DNA from: Oscillibacter valericigenes
Lineage (GTDB): Bacteria; Bacillota; Clostridia; Oscillospirales; Oscillospiraceae
Direction: 5' to 3'
Length of the DNA stretch: 64,000 nucleotides
Assembly (NCBI RefSeq): GCF_021531435.1
Contig: NZ_JAFBIS010000001.1
Coordinates: 62,001-126,000 of the forward strand
The notes below the pieces were generated by a model. It searched no databases. It had not been told where the DNA came from and was given only the letters and a program-made list of their open reading frames with translations. Every line of letters begins with the position of its first letter. Within the stretch, counting starts at the first letter, position 1. The position numbers were made by a program, and so were the translations under genes. Shown here one piece after another: positions 22,754 through 30,259 of the stretch.

Positions 22754-23806
22754 ATGATTCCTCCGAAAATGAAAGCCCTTGTCGTGACGGGCGAGAAGAC
22801 CATTGAGGTGCAGGAGTTTTCCGTTCCGCAGCCGGCTCCGGGCGAAATTTTGATCCGCCTGGAGCACTGCCTGATCTGCACATGGGAACAGCGGATCTTT
22901 CAAAATGGAGATGGCATGAAAATGCCGTTTCTGCCCGGGCATGAAGCCTCCGGAGTGGTTGCATGGGTCCCGGAGGGGACACCCACCTCCTTCCGGGAGG
23001 GCGATCCTGTTGTGGTAAAGACGCTGGACAGCTGCGGCCATTGCGAATTCTGCTATCGGGGCCTTGACAACCAGTGCGTGGGCACGCCTAAAAAGCGCTT
23101 CTACGACGGAGTGCCCGGTTCCGGCGGCATGGCCCAGTATATTGCGCTGCCTGTCAGCCGTGTCTTCCCGCTGCCGGACCCGAACTGCGACCTCCGGGAG
23201 GCGGCTTTCGCGGAACCGGTGGCCTGCTGCCTGCGGAGCCTGGAGCAGGCGGACCTTCAGTTTGGCGAGGATGTCGTGATCGTGGGCGGAGGCATTATGG
23301 GTCAACTCCATAATGTCCTTGCCAAGAAGCGGGGGACCCGGACGATCCTGGTGGAAATGGATCCTGCGCGTGCTGCGCTGGCGACACGGATGGGCGCTGA
23401 TGAGATCGTGGATCCGTCCGCCTGTGACCCAATTTTGAGAATTAAGGAGCTGACCTGCGGGCGCGGCGCCAACGTGGTGTTTATCACCGCACCGATTCCG
23501 CAGCTGGCTGAGCTGTATTTGGATGCACTGGATAAGGTCGGCAGGATCGTGTACTATACTTCGTTCAGTCCAAATACGCCGATCAGCATCAGCCCCAAGA
23601 GCCTGCATTACAGTGAGAAAAAAATTATGGGCTCCTATTCTCCGACTTCTCAGGGCTTCTATACCGCGGCACGGCTGCTGGGACGGCGTATTATTGATGT
23701 TCGCCCATTTTTGACAGAGACCTATCCAATGTCCGAGGCGTACACCGCTTTCACACGGTCCATGTCCGCCGAGACATTGCGGGTAGGGATAGACCTTTGG
23801 AAATAA
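22754..23806 (+). CDS. Zinc-dependent alcohol/sugar dehydrogenase (MDR family)
   Basis: 350 residues. An N-terminal GroES-like domain carries FLPGHEASGVV (GHE signature) and the structural zinc cluster CGHCEFCYRGLDNQC. The Rossmann domain follows with VVIVGGGIMGQL near residue 175 in the usual GxGxxG place. The catalytic-zinc cysteine position is CLICTWEQR. It probably oxidises a polyol, sugar or aminoalcohol with NAD(P). Last gene of the unit that begins at 17599; 11 bases after the aldolase. Confidence 0.85.
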   Translation: MIPPKMKALVVTGEKTIEVQEFSVPQPAPGEILIRLEHCLICTWEQRIFQNGDGMKMPFLPGHEASGVVAWVPEGTPTSFREGDPVVVKTLDSCGHCEFCYRGLDNQCVGTPKKRFYDGVPGSGGMAQYIALPVSRVFPLPDPNCDLREAAFAEPVACCLRSLEQADLQFGEDVVIVGGGIMGQLHNVLAKKRGTRTILVEMDPARAALATRMGADEIVDPSACDPILRIKELTCGRGANVVFITAPIPQLAELYLDALDKVGRIVYYTSFSPNTPISISPKSLHYSEKKIMGSYSPTSQGFYTAARLLGRRIIDVRPFLTETYPMSEAYTAFTRSMSAETLRVGIDLWK

Positions 23807-23902
23807 ATGAATGCGGAGCACGGCGGTAGAGGCTTCCACAGGTTTTGCGGAGCCGTCATTCCTGTGCGGAAGGGGCCGGAACTGTGTATTCTGAAAAAAT
23901 TG

Positions 23903-23933
23903 TTGACATTGGCTGCACAATGTATGATATAGT
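23903..23933 (+). promoter_or_regulatory. Promoter of the hydantoinase operon
   Basis: TTGACA (23903-23908) and an extended -10, TGATATAGT (hexamer 23928-23933, spacer 19 bp). The start is expected near 23940. Confidence 0.6.
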
Positions 23934-23942
23934 ATAAAAAAA

Positions 23943-23996
23943 CAGATCAGGTTTGGTAACCTTTCTCAAAGGTTACTGGCCTGGTCTGCTTTTTTT
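23943..23996 (+). terminator. Leader terminator / possible attenuator before the hydantoinase gene
   Basis: A long stem (23943-23964 with 23968-23988, about 21 pairs including G-U and two mismatches) followed by seven T residues. It begins within a few bases of the predicted start point and ends 31 bases before the first gene. Confidence 0.7.
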
Positions 23997-24027
23997 CAAT
24001 AGGTAGGTAAGAGACGGGGGCTGCACA

Positions 24028-25413
24028 TTGCTGATACGAAACGGAAATATCATTCTGAAGTCAAAGGTCATCTCCGGAGATCTTCGCGTGAAACATGGAG
24101 TGATCGTGGAAATGGGCCCTGATTTGCTGAAAGCCCCCGGCGAGGAAGTGCTGGACGCCGCCGGTCGGTATATTGCCCCCGGCGGGATCGACGCCCACAC
24201 CCACCTGGATATGCCCTGCGGTGACATCACCACAGCCGATGGCTTCCGGTGCGGGTCGTTGGCCGCCATTGCCGGAGGAACGACTACGGTATTGGAATAT
24301 GCCGAATGTGCTGAGGGGGAGACCCTGCAGCAGGGCCTTGCCAACTGGCACCGGAAGGCGGTGGGGAAGTCCTTTTGCGACTATGGCTTCCACATGACCG
24401 TCTCCGCGTGGACGGAGGACACACCGGCCCAGATGGCCGCGGCGGCGGCCGCCGGTGTGACATCCTTCAAGACATATACGGCCTATCAAAAGGACATCGG
24501 CGTGGACGACTATGCCCTGTTCCGCATCATGCGGGAGGCGGCCCGGCTGGGGGCTCTCGTCTGCGTTCACTGCGAAAATGACGGCCTGCTCCGCGCCCTT
24601 TCCGAGGACCTGGAAGCCCGGAAGGGGGAGGTATCCGCCCACCCGGACAGCCGCCCGAACCTGGTGGAGGCCGAGGCGGTCTCCCGGGCGGCAGATATCG
24701 GAATGCTGGCTGGATCGGCTGTGTACATTGTTCATATCAGTACGAAGGAGGGCGCGGAGGCAGTCCGCCGGGCCAGAGACCGGGGACAGACGATCTTCGG
24801 CGAGACCTGTCCCCATTATCTGCTGCTGGACCGTTCCCGGTATGACCTGCCCGGGTTTGAGGGAGCCAAATATGTGATGTCCCCGCCGCTGCGGACCCCG
24901 GAGGACCAGCACGCCCTGTGGGAGGCACTGCGGAACGGCGGTCTGCAGACGGTGTCCACCGACCACTGCGCCTTCCGGTTCGCGGACCAGAAAACGCTGG
25001 GGCGGGAGGATTTCCGGAAAATTCCCAACGGCATCCCATCCGTGGAGCACCGCATGGAGCTGCTGTATACCTATGGCCCGGCGCAGGGCATGACGCTGCC
25101 GCAGATCGCGGCGGTGACAGCCTGGAACCCGGCCAGGATCTTCGGCCTGTCCCACCGCAAGGGACAGATCGCGCCGGGCTATGATGCGGATTTGGTGCTG
25201 CTGGACCCAGACGCGCCCCATGTGCTCTCCGCCGCCGCGCAGATGCAGGCGGTGGACTATACGCCGTATGAGGGCATGCAGGTGCGGGCAAAAGTGGAGA
25301 CCGTACTTTTGCGGGGACAGGTTTTGATGGAGAACGGGCGCTTGACAGCGGAAACGCCGATGGGTCAATATTTGATCAGAGAGCCATTTCATCAGGAAAC
25401 AAGGGAGGAGTGA
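24028..25413 (+). CDS. hyuA: Dihydropyrimidinase / D-hydantoinase
   Basis: 461 residues. Binuclear metal centre residues are visible: His57 and His59 in GGIDAHTHLDMP, the lysine to be carboxylated (Lys148) in TSFKTYTAY, His181 in CVHCEND, the histidine in YIVHISTKEG and the aspartate in STDHCAF. MSPPLRTPEDQ is the family substrate loop. It should open a cyclic ureide (hydantoin, dihydropyrimidine or a purine-derived ring) in the cytoplasm. TTG start at 24028 preceded by GGGGGC. First gene of a run with an amidohydrolase, dipeptidase, PreA-like protein, YgeY and XdhABC. Confidence 0.9.
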   Translation: MLIRNGNIILKSKVISGDLRVKHGVIVEMGPDLLKAPGEEVLDAAGRYIAPGGIDAHTHLDMPCGDITTADGFRCGSLAAIAGGTTTVLEYAECAEGETLQQGLANWHRKAVGKSFCDYGFHMTVSAWTEDTPAQMAAAAAAGVTSFKTYTAYQKDIGVDDYALFRIMREAARLGALVCVHCENDGLLRALSEDLEARKGEVSAHPDSRPNLVEAEAVSRAADIGMLAGSAVYIVHISTKEGAEAVRRARDRGQTIFGETCPHYLLLDRSRYDLPGFEGAKYVMSPPLRTPEDQHALWEALRNGGLQTVSTDHCAFRFADQKTLGREDFRKIPNGIPSVEHRMELLYTYGPAQGMTLPQIAAVTAWNPARIFGLSHRKGQIAPGYDADLVLLDPDAPHVLSAAAQMQAVDYTPYEGMQVRAKVETVLLRGQVLMENGRLTAETPMGQYLIREPFHQETREE

Positions 25414-25417
25414 GTGA

Positions 25418-26743
25418 ATGGGAGCAATTATCATTCACGGCGGCGCGGTTTTAACACCGGATGGGCTGCGCCGGAACTGGGGCGTCCGGGTGGAAGGCAG
25501 CCGCATTGACGCTGTGGCGGCCAATGGGGAACTGCCGGTATCCCCGGAAGACGAGGTGCTGGAGGCGCCGGAACATCTGATCATGCCCGGGTTCGTCAAC
25601 GGTCATAACCATATGTACGGCTTCCTGTCCCACGGCATCACAGCGGAGACGATGGTGACAGAGTTCTCCAGTTTCCTTGATGATTTCTGGTGGCCCTACG
25701 TGGAGAACCGGCTGAACCACCGGCTGGTGGCTGCCACCACCGCCTGGGCCTGCGTGGAGATGATCGACAGCGGCGTCACCTCCTTCGCCGACATCCTGGA
25801 GGGCCCCAACGCCATTCCGGGAGCGCTGGAGGTGGAGCGGGAGATCGTGGAGCGGGCCGGTCTGCGGGGGCTGCTGTCCTTTGAGGCCTGCCAGCGGATC
25901 AGCGAGGAAAACGGGCAGGCGGGCCTGCGGGAAAACGCGTCCTTCATGGAGCGGACCGCCGGACAGAACGTGCAGGGACTGATGAGTACCCACACGCTGT
26001 TCACCTGTGACGAATCGTTTACCAGGCAGGCCAAGGCCCTAGCCGCGGAGCGCGGGGGGCTGACACATATGCACCTCAGCGAGAGCGTGTTCGAGCCCAA
26101 CTGGTGCGCGGAGCACTATGGCAAACGGCCGGTGGAGGTCTACGAGGAATGGGGCTGCCTGGATGAGAACACGCTGGCCTCCCAGGTGGTGCAGGCCACG
26201 GAGAAGGAGCTGGACATCCTGGCCCGCCGGGGCGTCCGCGTGGTGACCATGCCCCTTTCCAACTGCGAGGTGGGCGGCGGCGTCGCTCCGGTCCCCCAGA
26301 TGCTCCGGCGGGGCATGACGGTGGGCCTGGGCACGGACGGCTATGTGAACAACTTCTTTGAGGTGATGCGGGGTGCCTTCCTGATCCACAAGGCGTACCA
26401 GCAGGACCCCCAGGTGATGCCCGCAAAGACCGTTGTGGACATGGCCACGTCCATGGGCGCCCGGGCGCTGCACCTGACCGAGACAGGCAGTTTGGAGGCT
26501 GGCAAGCTGGCGGACCTGATCTGCGTCCGCATGGATACGCCCACGCCCATCAACGAGCACAATGTATATGACCAGCTGGTGCTGTTCCGGAATCCGGGGG
26601 ATGTGACCCACGTGATGGCGGACGGCCACTGGCTGAAGCGGGATGGAAAGCTGACCACGCTGGACCGGGAACGCGTCCGCCGGGAGCTGGCGGAGGTGAC
26701 GGACCGGTTCTGGAAACTGCAGGAAGGAGCCGACGTCAAGTGA
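25418..26743 (+). CDS. SsnA/TrzA-like amidohydrolase with substituted active-site histidines
   Basis: 441 residues of the amidohydrolase superfamily. NGHNHMYGFLSHG gives the HxH pair (His63, His65), HMHLSES gives His219 and GLGTDGYV gives Asp307. In SsnA and related deaminases the segment after strand 6 reads AHG/AHC, but here it is LASQVVQAT with Gln256; the later H-x-P-x-SN motif reads TMPLSN. Two usual active-site histidines are therefore absent, so standard deaminase chemistry is doubtful. In related purine-degradation clusters this position is held by ssnA. It starts 4 bases after the hydantoinase stop, and its own stop overlaps the dipeptidase GTG. Confidence 0.82.
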   Translation: MGAIIIHGGAVLTPDGLRRNWGVRVEGSRIDAVAANGELPVSPEDEVLEAPEHLIMPGFVNGHNHMYGFLSHGITAETMVTEFSSFLDDFWWPYVENRLNHRLVAATTAWACVEMIDSGVTSFADILEGPNAIPGALEVEREIVERAGLRGLLSFEACQRISEENGQAGLRENASFMERTAGQNVQGLMSTHTLFTCDESFTRQAKALAAERGGLTHMHLSESVFEPNWCAEHYGKRPVEVYEEWGCLDENTLASQVVQATEKELDILARRGVRVVTMPLSNCEVGGGVAPVPQMLRRGMTVGLGTDGYVNNFFEVMRGAFLIHKAYQQDPQVMPAKTVVDMATSMGARALHLTETGSLEAGKLADLICVRMDTPTPINEHNVYDQLVLFRNPGDVTHVMADGHWLKRDGKLTTLDRERVRRELAEVTDRFWKLQEGADVK

Positions 26744-27627
26744 AGCTGCCGTATCTGGACGCCCATTGCGACACGTTGAGCCGGTGCCTGAACACCGGCG
26801 AGAGCCTGCTGAAAACCACCGGGCAGTGCGACCTGACCCGGCTGGCGGCATACGAACCGTCGGGGCAGATCTTCGCCATGTTCCACGACGGCGCGGATGT
26901 GCCGCCGGAGGGGCTGTTCGGCCGTGTCCGGCGGATGTACGAGCGCTTCTGCCGGGAGCGGACCGCGCACCCGGAGGAGATGCGCTGCGCCATGCTGTCT
27001 ATTGAGGGCGGCGAGCTGCTGGAGTGCAGTACCCGCCGGCTGGAGGAGATCCGGGATTGGGGCGTGCGGTCCGTTAACCTGACCTGGAACCACGCCAACG
27101 CCATCTCCGGCAGCCACCGGGAGGATCCGGACCGGGGACTGTCCGGCACGGGCAGGGAATTCGTCTGCAAGGCCCAGTCCATGGGGATTTTGATGGATGT
27201 GTCCCACCTGTCCGACCCGGGCTTCTGGGATCTGGCGGAGATTACGGAGCTGCCGCTGTTTGCCAGCCACTCCAACAGCCGGGCGGTCTGCGGCCACACC
27301 CGGAACCTGACCGACGACCAGTTCCGGGCCATCCGGGACAGCGGCGGCGTGGTGGGGATCAACCTCTACAATGTTTTTGTGGGCGGAGACCGGATGGAGG
27401 ATCTGCTGGCCCACTTTGACCACTTCCTGGAGCTGGGGGGCGAAAAGACCCTGGCCCTGGGCTCCGACTGGGATGGGGACATCGTGGGCGCCGGCGGCAT
27501 CCGGGGCGTGGAGGAGATGCACCTCCTGGCGGAGGCCATGGCCCGCCGTGGGTACGGCGAAAAGCTGATCCGAAGTATTTTTTACGATAATCTGGCGCGG
27601 CTGCTGGGGCTGCTCCCATCCGCTTGA
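26740..27627 (+). CDS. M19-family membrane-dipeptidase-like peptidase
   Basis: 295 residues. Dinuclear zinc ligands of the renal dipeptidase family are visible: YLDAHCDTL (HxD), SIEGGELLE (bridging Glu), DVSHLSD, LFASHSNSRAV and LGSDWDGD. It lacks a signal peptide, so it acts in the cytoplasm, on a dipeptide or a related N-acyl amino acid. A GTG start at 26740 overlaps the previous stop in GTGA. Its presence between ureide hydrolases and oxidoreductases suggests a step on an opened-ring amide product (inference). Confidence 0.88.
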   Translation: MKLPYLDAHCDTLSRCLNTGESLLKTTGQCDLTRLAAYEPSGQIFAMFHDGADVPPEGLFGRVRRMYERFCRERTAHPEEMRCAMLSIEGGELLECSTRRLEEIRDWGVRSVNLTWNHANAISGSHREDPDRGLSGTGREFVCKAQSMGILMDVSHLSDPGFWDLAEITELPLFASHSNSRAVCGHTRNLTDDQFRAIRDSGGVVGINLYNVFVGGDRMEDLLAHFDHFLELGGEKTLALGSDWDGDIVGAGGIRGVEEMHLLAEAMARRGYGEKLIRSIFYDNLARLLGLLPSA

Positions 27628-27631
27628 TACT

Positions 27632-27772
27632 GATTTCAAATAAAACTTTATTTGAAATCCCGCATGCTGCGCATGCTCGTGCCGCACGTGCCGTGCGTCG
27701 CGCCGTCTCATAAAAACCTGACGCGCTTTGCGCTATAAAAAGCCGCTTTAAGCCGCTTTTTATCAGGTTTTA
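27632..27772. repeat. Intergenic chain of palindromes
   Basis: Four inverted repeats in a row: GATTTCAAATAAA with its complement (27632-27659), GCATGCTGCGCATGC (27662-27676), GCACGTGCCGTGC (27684-27696) and a nested hairpin (AAAACCTGA 27713-27721 with TCAGGTTTT 27763-27771, enclosing ATAAAAAGC/GCTTTTTAT). No gene lies in this 188-bp gap. It may terminate or process the transcript ahead of the PreA-like gene. Confidence 0.5.
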
Positions 27773-27815
27773 GTATGAAAACAAAAAGGCACCGCCGGGT
27801 GCCCGGGAGGACAAC

Positions 27816-29012
27816 ATGTTTCAAAAAGAGAATCTGAAGGGCGCGTCCATCGACATTGACTTCTGCGGCCTTCACCTGCAAAGCCCGTTCATTCTGACCT
27901 CCGGCCCCCTGTGCTACGGCGCGGAGGGGTTGATCCGGGGCCACCGGGCCGGCTGCGGTGCGGTGGTCACCAAGACTATCCGGCTGGAGGCGGCGGTGAA
28001 TCCTGCACGCCACATGGGGGCCGTCAATTCCGATTCCCTCATCAACTGCGAGAAGTGGTCGGACTATGACCGCCTCCGCTGGTATGAGGAGGAGATCCCC
28101 CGGGCTGCGGCGGCCGGAGCCGTGGTGATCGGCAGCGTGGGCCACACCCTCAAGGAGGCCCAGGCCATCGTCCGGGATGTGGAGCTGGCGGGCGCGAAGA
28201 TGATCGAGCTGGTGTCCTACACCGAGGAAACCCTGCTCCCCATGCTGGATTATACAAAGGCACATGTGGATATCCCCGTGATCTGCAAGCTCAGCGGCAA
28301 CTGGCCCGATACGGTGGCCACCGCCCAGCGGTGCCTGGAGCACGGCGCCGACGGACTGTGCGCTATTGACTCCATCGGCCCGACGCTGAAGATCGACATT
28401 CGCCATGCCAGACCGGCGCTGATGAGCGGCGACGGCTATGGCTGGATGACCGGCGCGGCCATGCGGCCCATCGCCATGCGCATCAACGCGGAGATCGCCC
28501 GGAACAACCCCGGCCTGCGGAACCTGTATGCATCCGGCGGCTGCATGAAGCCGGAGGACGCGGTGGAGTACCTGATGGCGGGGGCCATGGGCGTGGGCGT
28601 CTGCACCGCGGCGATATTGCACGGCGTGGAGTATGTGGAAAAGCTGTGCATGGGCCTTTCGGAGCTGCTGGCGGAGCTGGGCTACGGCTCGGTGCAGGAG
28701 GCGTACCGGGCGGCGCTGCCGAACTTCCCCCAAAAGGAAACGGTGTGCGCCCTGGATTTCCGCTTTTCCCCCTTCCGGGAGGACGGCGGCAAGCGCTGCG
28801 TTGCCTGCCGGAAATGTGAGCGGGTGTGTTGCTACGGCGCCAGGAAACTGGAGTTCCCGGAGATGCGGGTGGATATGGACAAATGCCGGAGCTGCGGCTT
28901 ATGTGTGGACGTGTGCCCGACGGGAGCGCTGACGGCGGACAACGCGCCGCAGACGGAGCGTGACCTGCAGCGGGAGCAGCAGTCAGCCGAATTTTATGAG
29001 AAAATCAAATGA
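27816..29012 (+). CDS. PreA-like dihydropyrimidine/dihydroorotate dehydrogenase-type flavoprotein with 2[4Fe-4S] tail
   Basis: 398 residues. Residues 1 to about 310 form a DHOD/PreA-type FMN TIM barrel (SPFILTSGPLCYGAEG, VVTKTIRLEAAVNPA, VICKLSGNWPDT, LYASGGCMKPEDA). The C-terminus carries two ferredoxin motifs, CVACRKCERVCCYG and CRSCGLCVDVCPTG. In PreAT the equivalent subunit reduces uracil/thymine with electrons from a flavin partner. No PreT partner or YgfK is in the window. A cytoplasmic ureide or pyrimidine oxidoreductase is the likely role. A chain of palindromes separates it from the dipeptidase gene. Confidence 0.85.
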   Translation: MFQKENLKGASIDIDFCGLHLQSPFILTSGPLCYGAEGLIRGHRAGCGAVVTKTIRLEAAVNPARHMGAVNSDSLINCEKWSDYDRLRWYEEEIPRAAAAGAVVIGSVGHTLKEAQAIVRDVELAGAKMIELVSYTEETLLPMLDYTKAHVDIPVICKLSGNWPDTVATAQRCLEHGADGLCAIDSIGPTLKIDIRHARPALMSGDGYGWMTGAAMRPIAMRINAEIARNNPGLRNLYASGGCMKPEDAVEYLMAGAMGVGVCTAAILHGVEYVEKLCMGLSELLAELGYGSVQEAYRAALPNFPQKETVCALDFRFSPFREDGGKRCVACRKCERVCCYGARKLEFPEMRVDMDKCRSCGLCVDVCPTGALTADNAPQTERDLQREQQSAEFYEKIK

Positions 29013-29025
29013 GGAAAGGGAGAAT

Positions 29026-30216
29026 ATGACCATGATGGACGAGAGCAGAAAGGAACAGCTGACCGCGCTTTGCGGAAAGATGATAAAGGCCCAGAGTTAC
29101 AGCGGCCACGAAAACCTGGTGGCGGAGGAGATGAAGACCTTCTGGGAGGCCAACGGCTTCCGCGACATCCATGTGGACCGGTATGGAAACTGCATCTGCC
29201 ATATCAAGGGCAGCCGCCCCGGTCCCCGCATCCTTTTTGACGGGCACATGGACACGGTGCCGGTGACGGATGCCTCCAAGTGGGAGCACGACCCCTTCGG
29301 AGCTGAGATCGTGGACGGCCGGATGTACGGCCGGGGCACCTCGGATATGAAAGGCGCCCTGTCCGCCATGCTGGCGGCGGCTGTGTTCTTCGCAAAAGAC
29401 TGCGGAAATGATTTCGCCGGAGATATTTATGTGGCCGGCGTGGTCCATGAGGAGTGCTTTGAGGGCGTGGCGGCCCGGGCCATCAGCGAATATGTGAAGC
29501 CGGATGTGGTGGTCATCGGCGAGGCTTCCCTGTGCAACGTGAAGATCGGACAGCGGGGCCGGGCCGAGATCGTGGTGGAGACCTTCGGCGTACCCGCCCA
29601 CTCCGCTAACCCGGAGAAGGGCGTCAACGCCGTGTACGGGATGTGCCGCGTCATCGAGGAGATCCGGAAGCTGACGCCTCCCAGCCACCCCGTCATGGGC
29701 AAGGGCATCCTGGAGCTGACGGACATCAAGTCCTCGCCCTATCCCGGCGCCTCCGTGGTCCCCGAATACTGCCGGGCCACCTATGACCGCCGCCTGCTGG
29801 TGGGCGAGACCAAGGAGAGCGTGCTGAAGCCCATCCAGGACCTGCTGGACCGGATGATGGCGGAGGACCCTGCCCTGAAGGCGAAGGCGTCCTTCGCGGT
29901 GGGGAAGGAGCTGTGCTACACCGGCGAGACCATCGAGGGGGAGCGATTCTTCCCCGGCTGGCTGTATGACCGGGAGGAACCCTTTGTGCAGGATGTGCTG
30001 GAAAAGCTCCATGAGATGGGCTATGAGCCGGAGATCACCCAGTACAACTTCTGCACCAACGGCAGCCACTACGCCGGCGAGGCCGGTATCCGCACGCTGG
30101 GCATCGGCCCGTCCCGGGAGAATTTGGCCCACACGGTCAACGAGTACATCGAACTCAGCGAGCTGCACAAAGTGGCGGACTGCTATCAGGGCGTCATGGA
30201 GGCTCTGCTGAAATGA
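29026..30216 (+). CDS. ygeY: YgeY-family (M20) selenium-metabolism-linked hydrolase
   Basis: 396 residues of the ArgE/DapE/ACY1/CPG2 family. ILFDGHMDTVPV carries the first metal histidine, YGRGTSDMKGA the bridging aspartate, VVHEECFEGVA the catalytic/metal glutamates, and VPAHSANP marks the dimerisation lid domain. The motif GHENLVAEEMKTFWEANGF is typical of YgeY, which in E. coli and Clostridia lies in xdh-hyuA-ssnA purine clusters and is thought to cleave 2,3-diaminopropionate or a related ring-opening product. The ATG at 29026 with AAAGGGAG upstream is chosen. 13 bases after the PreA-like gene. Confidence 0.88.
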   Translation: MTMMDESRKEQLTALCGKMIKAQSYSGHENLVAEEMKTFWEANGFRDIHVDRYGNCICHIKGSRPGPRILFDGHMDTVPVTDASKWEHDPFGAEIVDGRMYGRGTSDMKGALSAMLAAAVFFAKDCGNDFAGDIYVAGVVHEECFEGVAARAISEYVKPDVVVIGEASLCNVKIGQRGRAEIVVETFGVPAHSANPEKGVNAVYGMCRVIEEIRKLTPPSHPVMGKGILELTDIKSSPYPGASVVPEYCRATYDRRLLVGETKESVLKPIQDLLDRMMAEDPALKAKASFAVGKELCYTGETIEGERFFPGWLYDREEPFVQDVLEKLHEMGYEPEITQYNFCTNGSHYAGEAGIRTLGIGPSRENLAHTVNEYIELSELHKVADCYQGVMEALLK

Positions 30217-30259
30217 AAAGCGGGCCGGACGCCGGCATGAAAGAGAGGAGGCGGATCCC

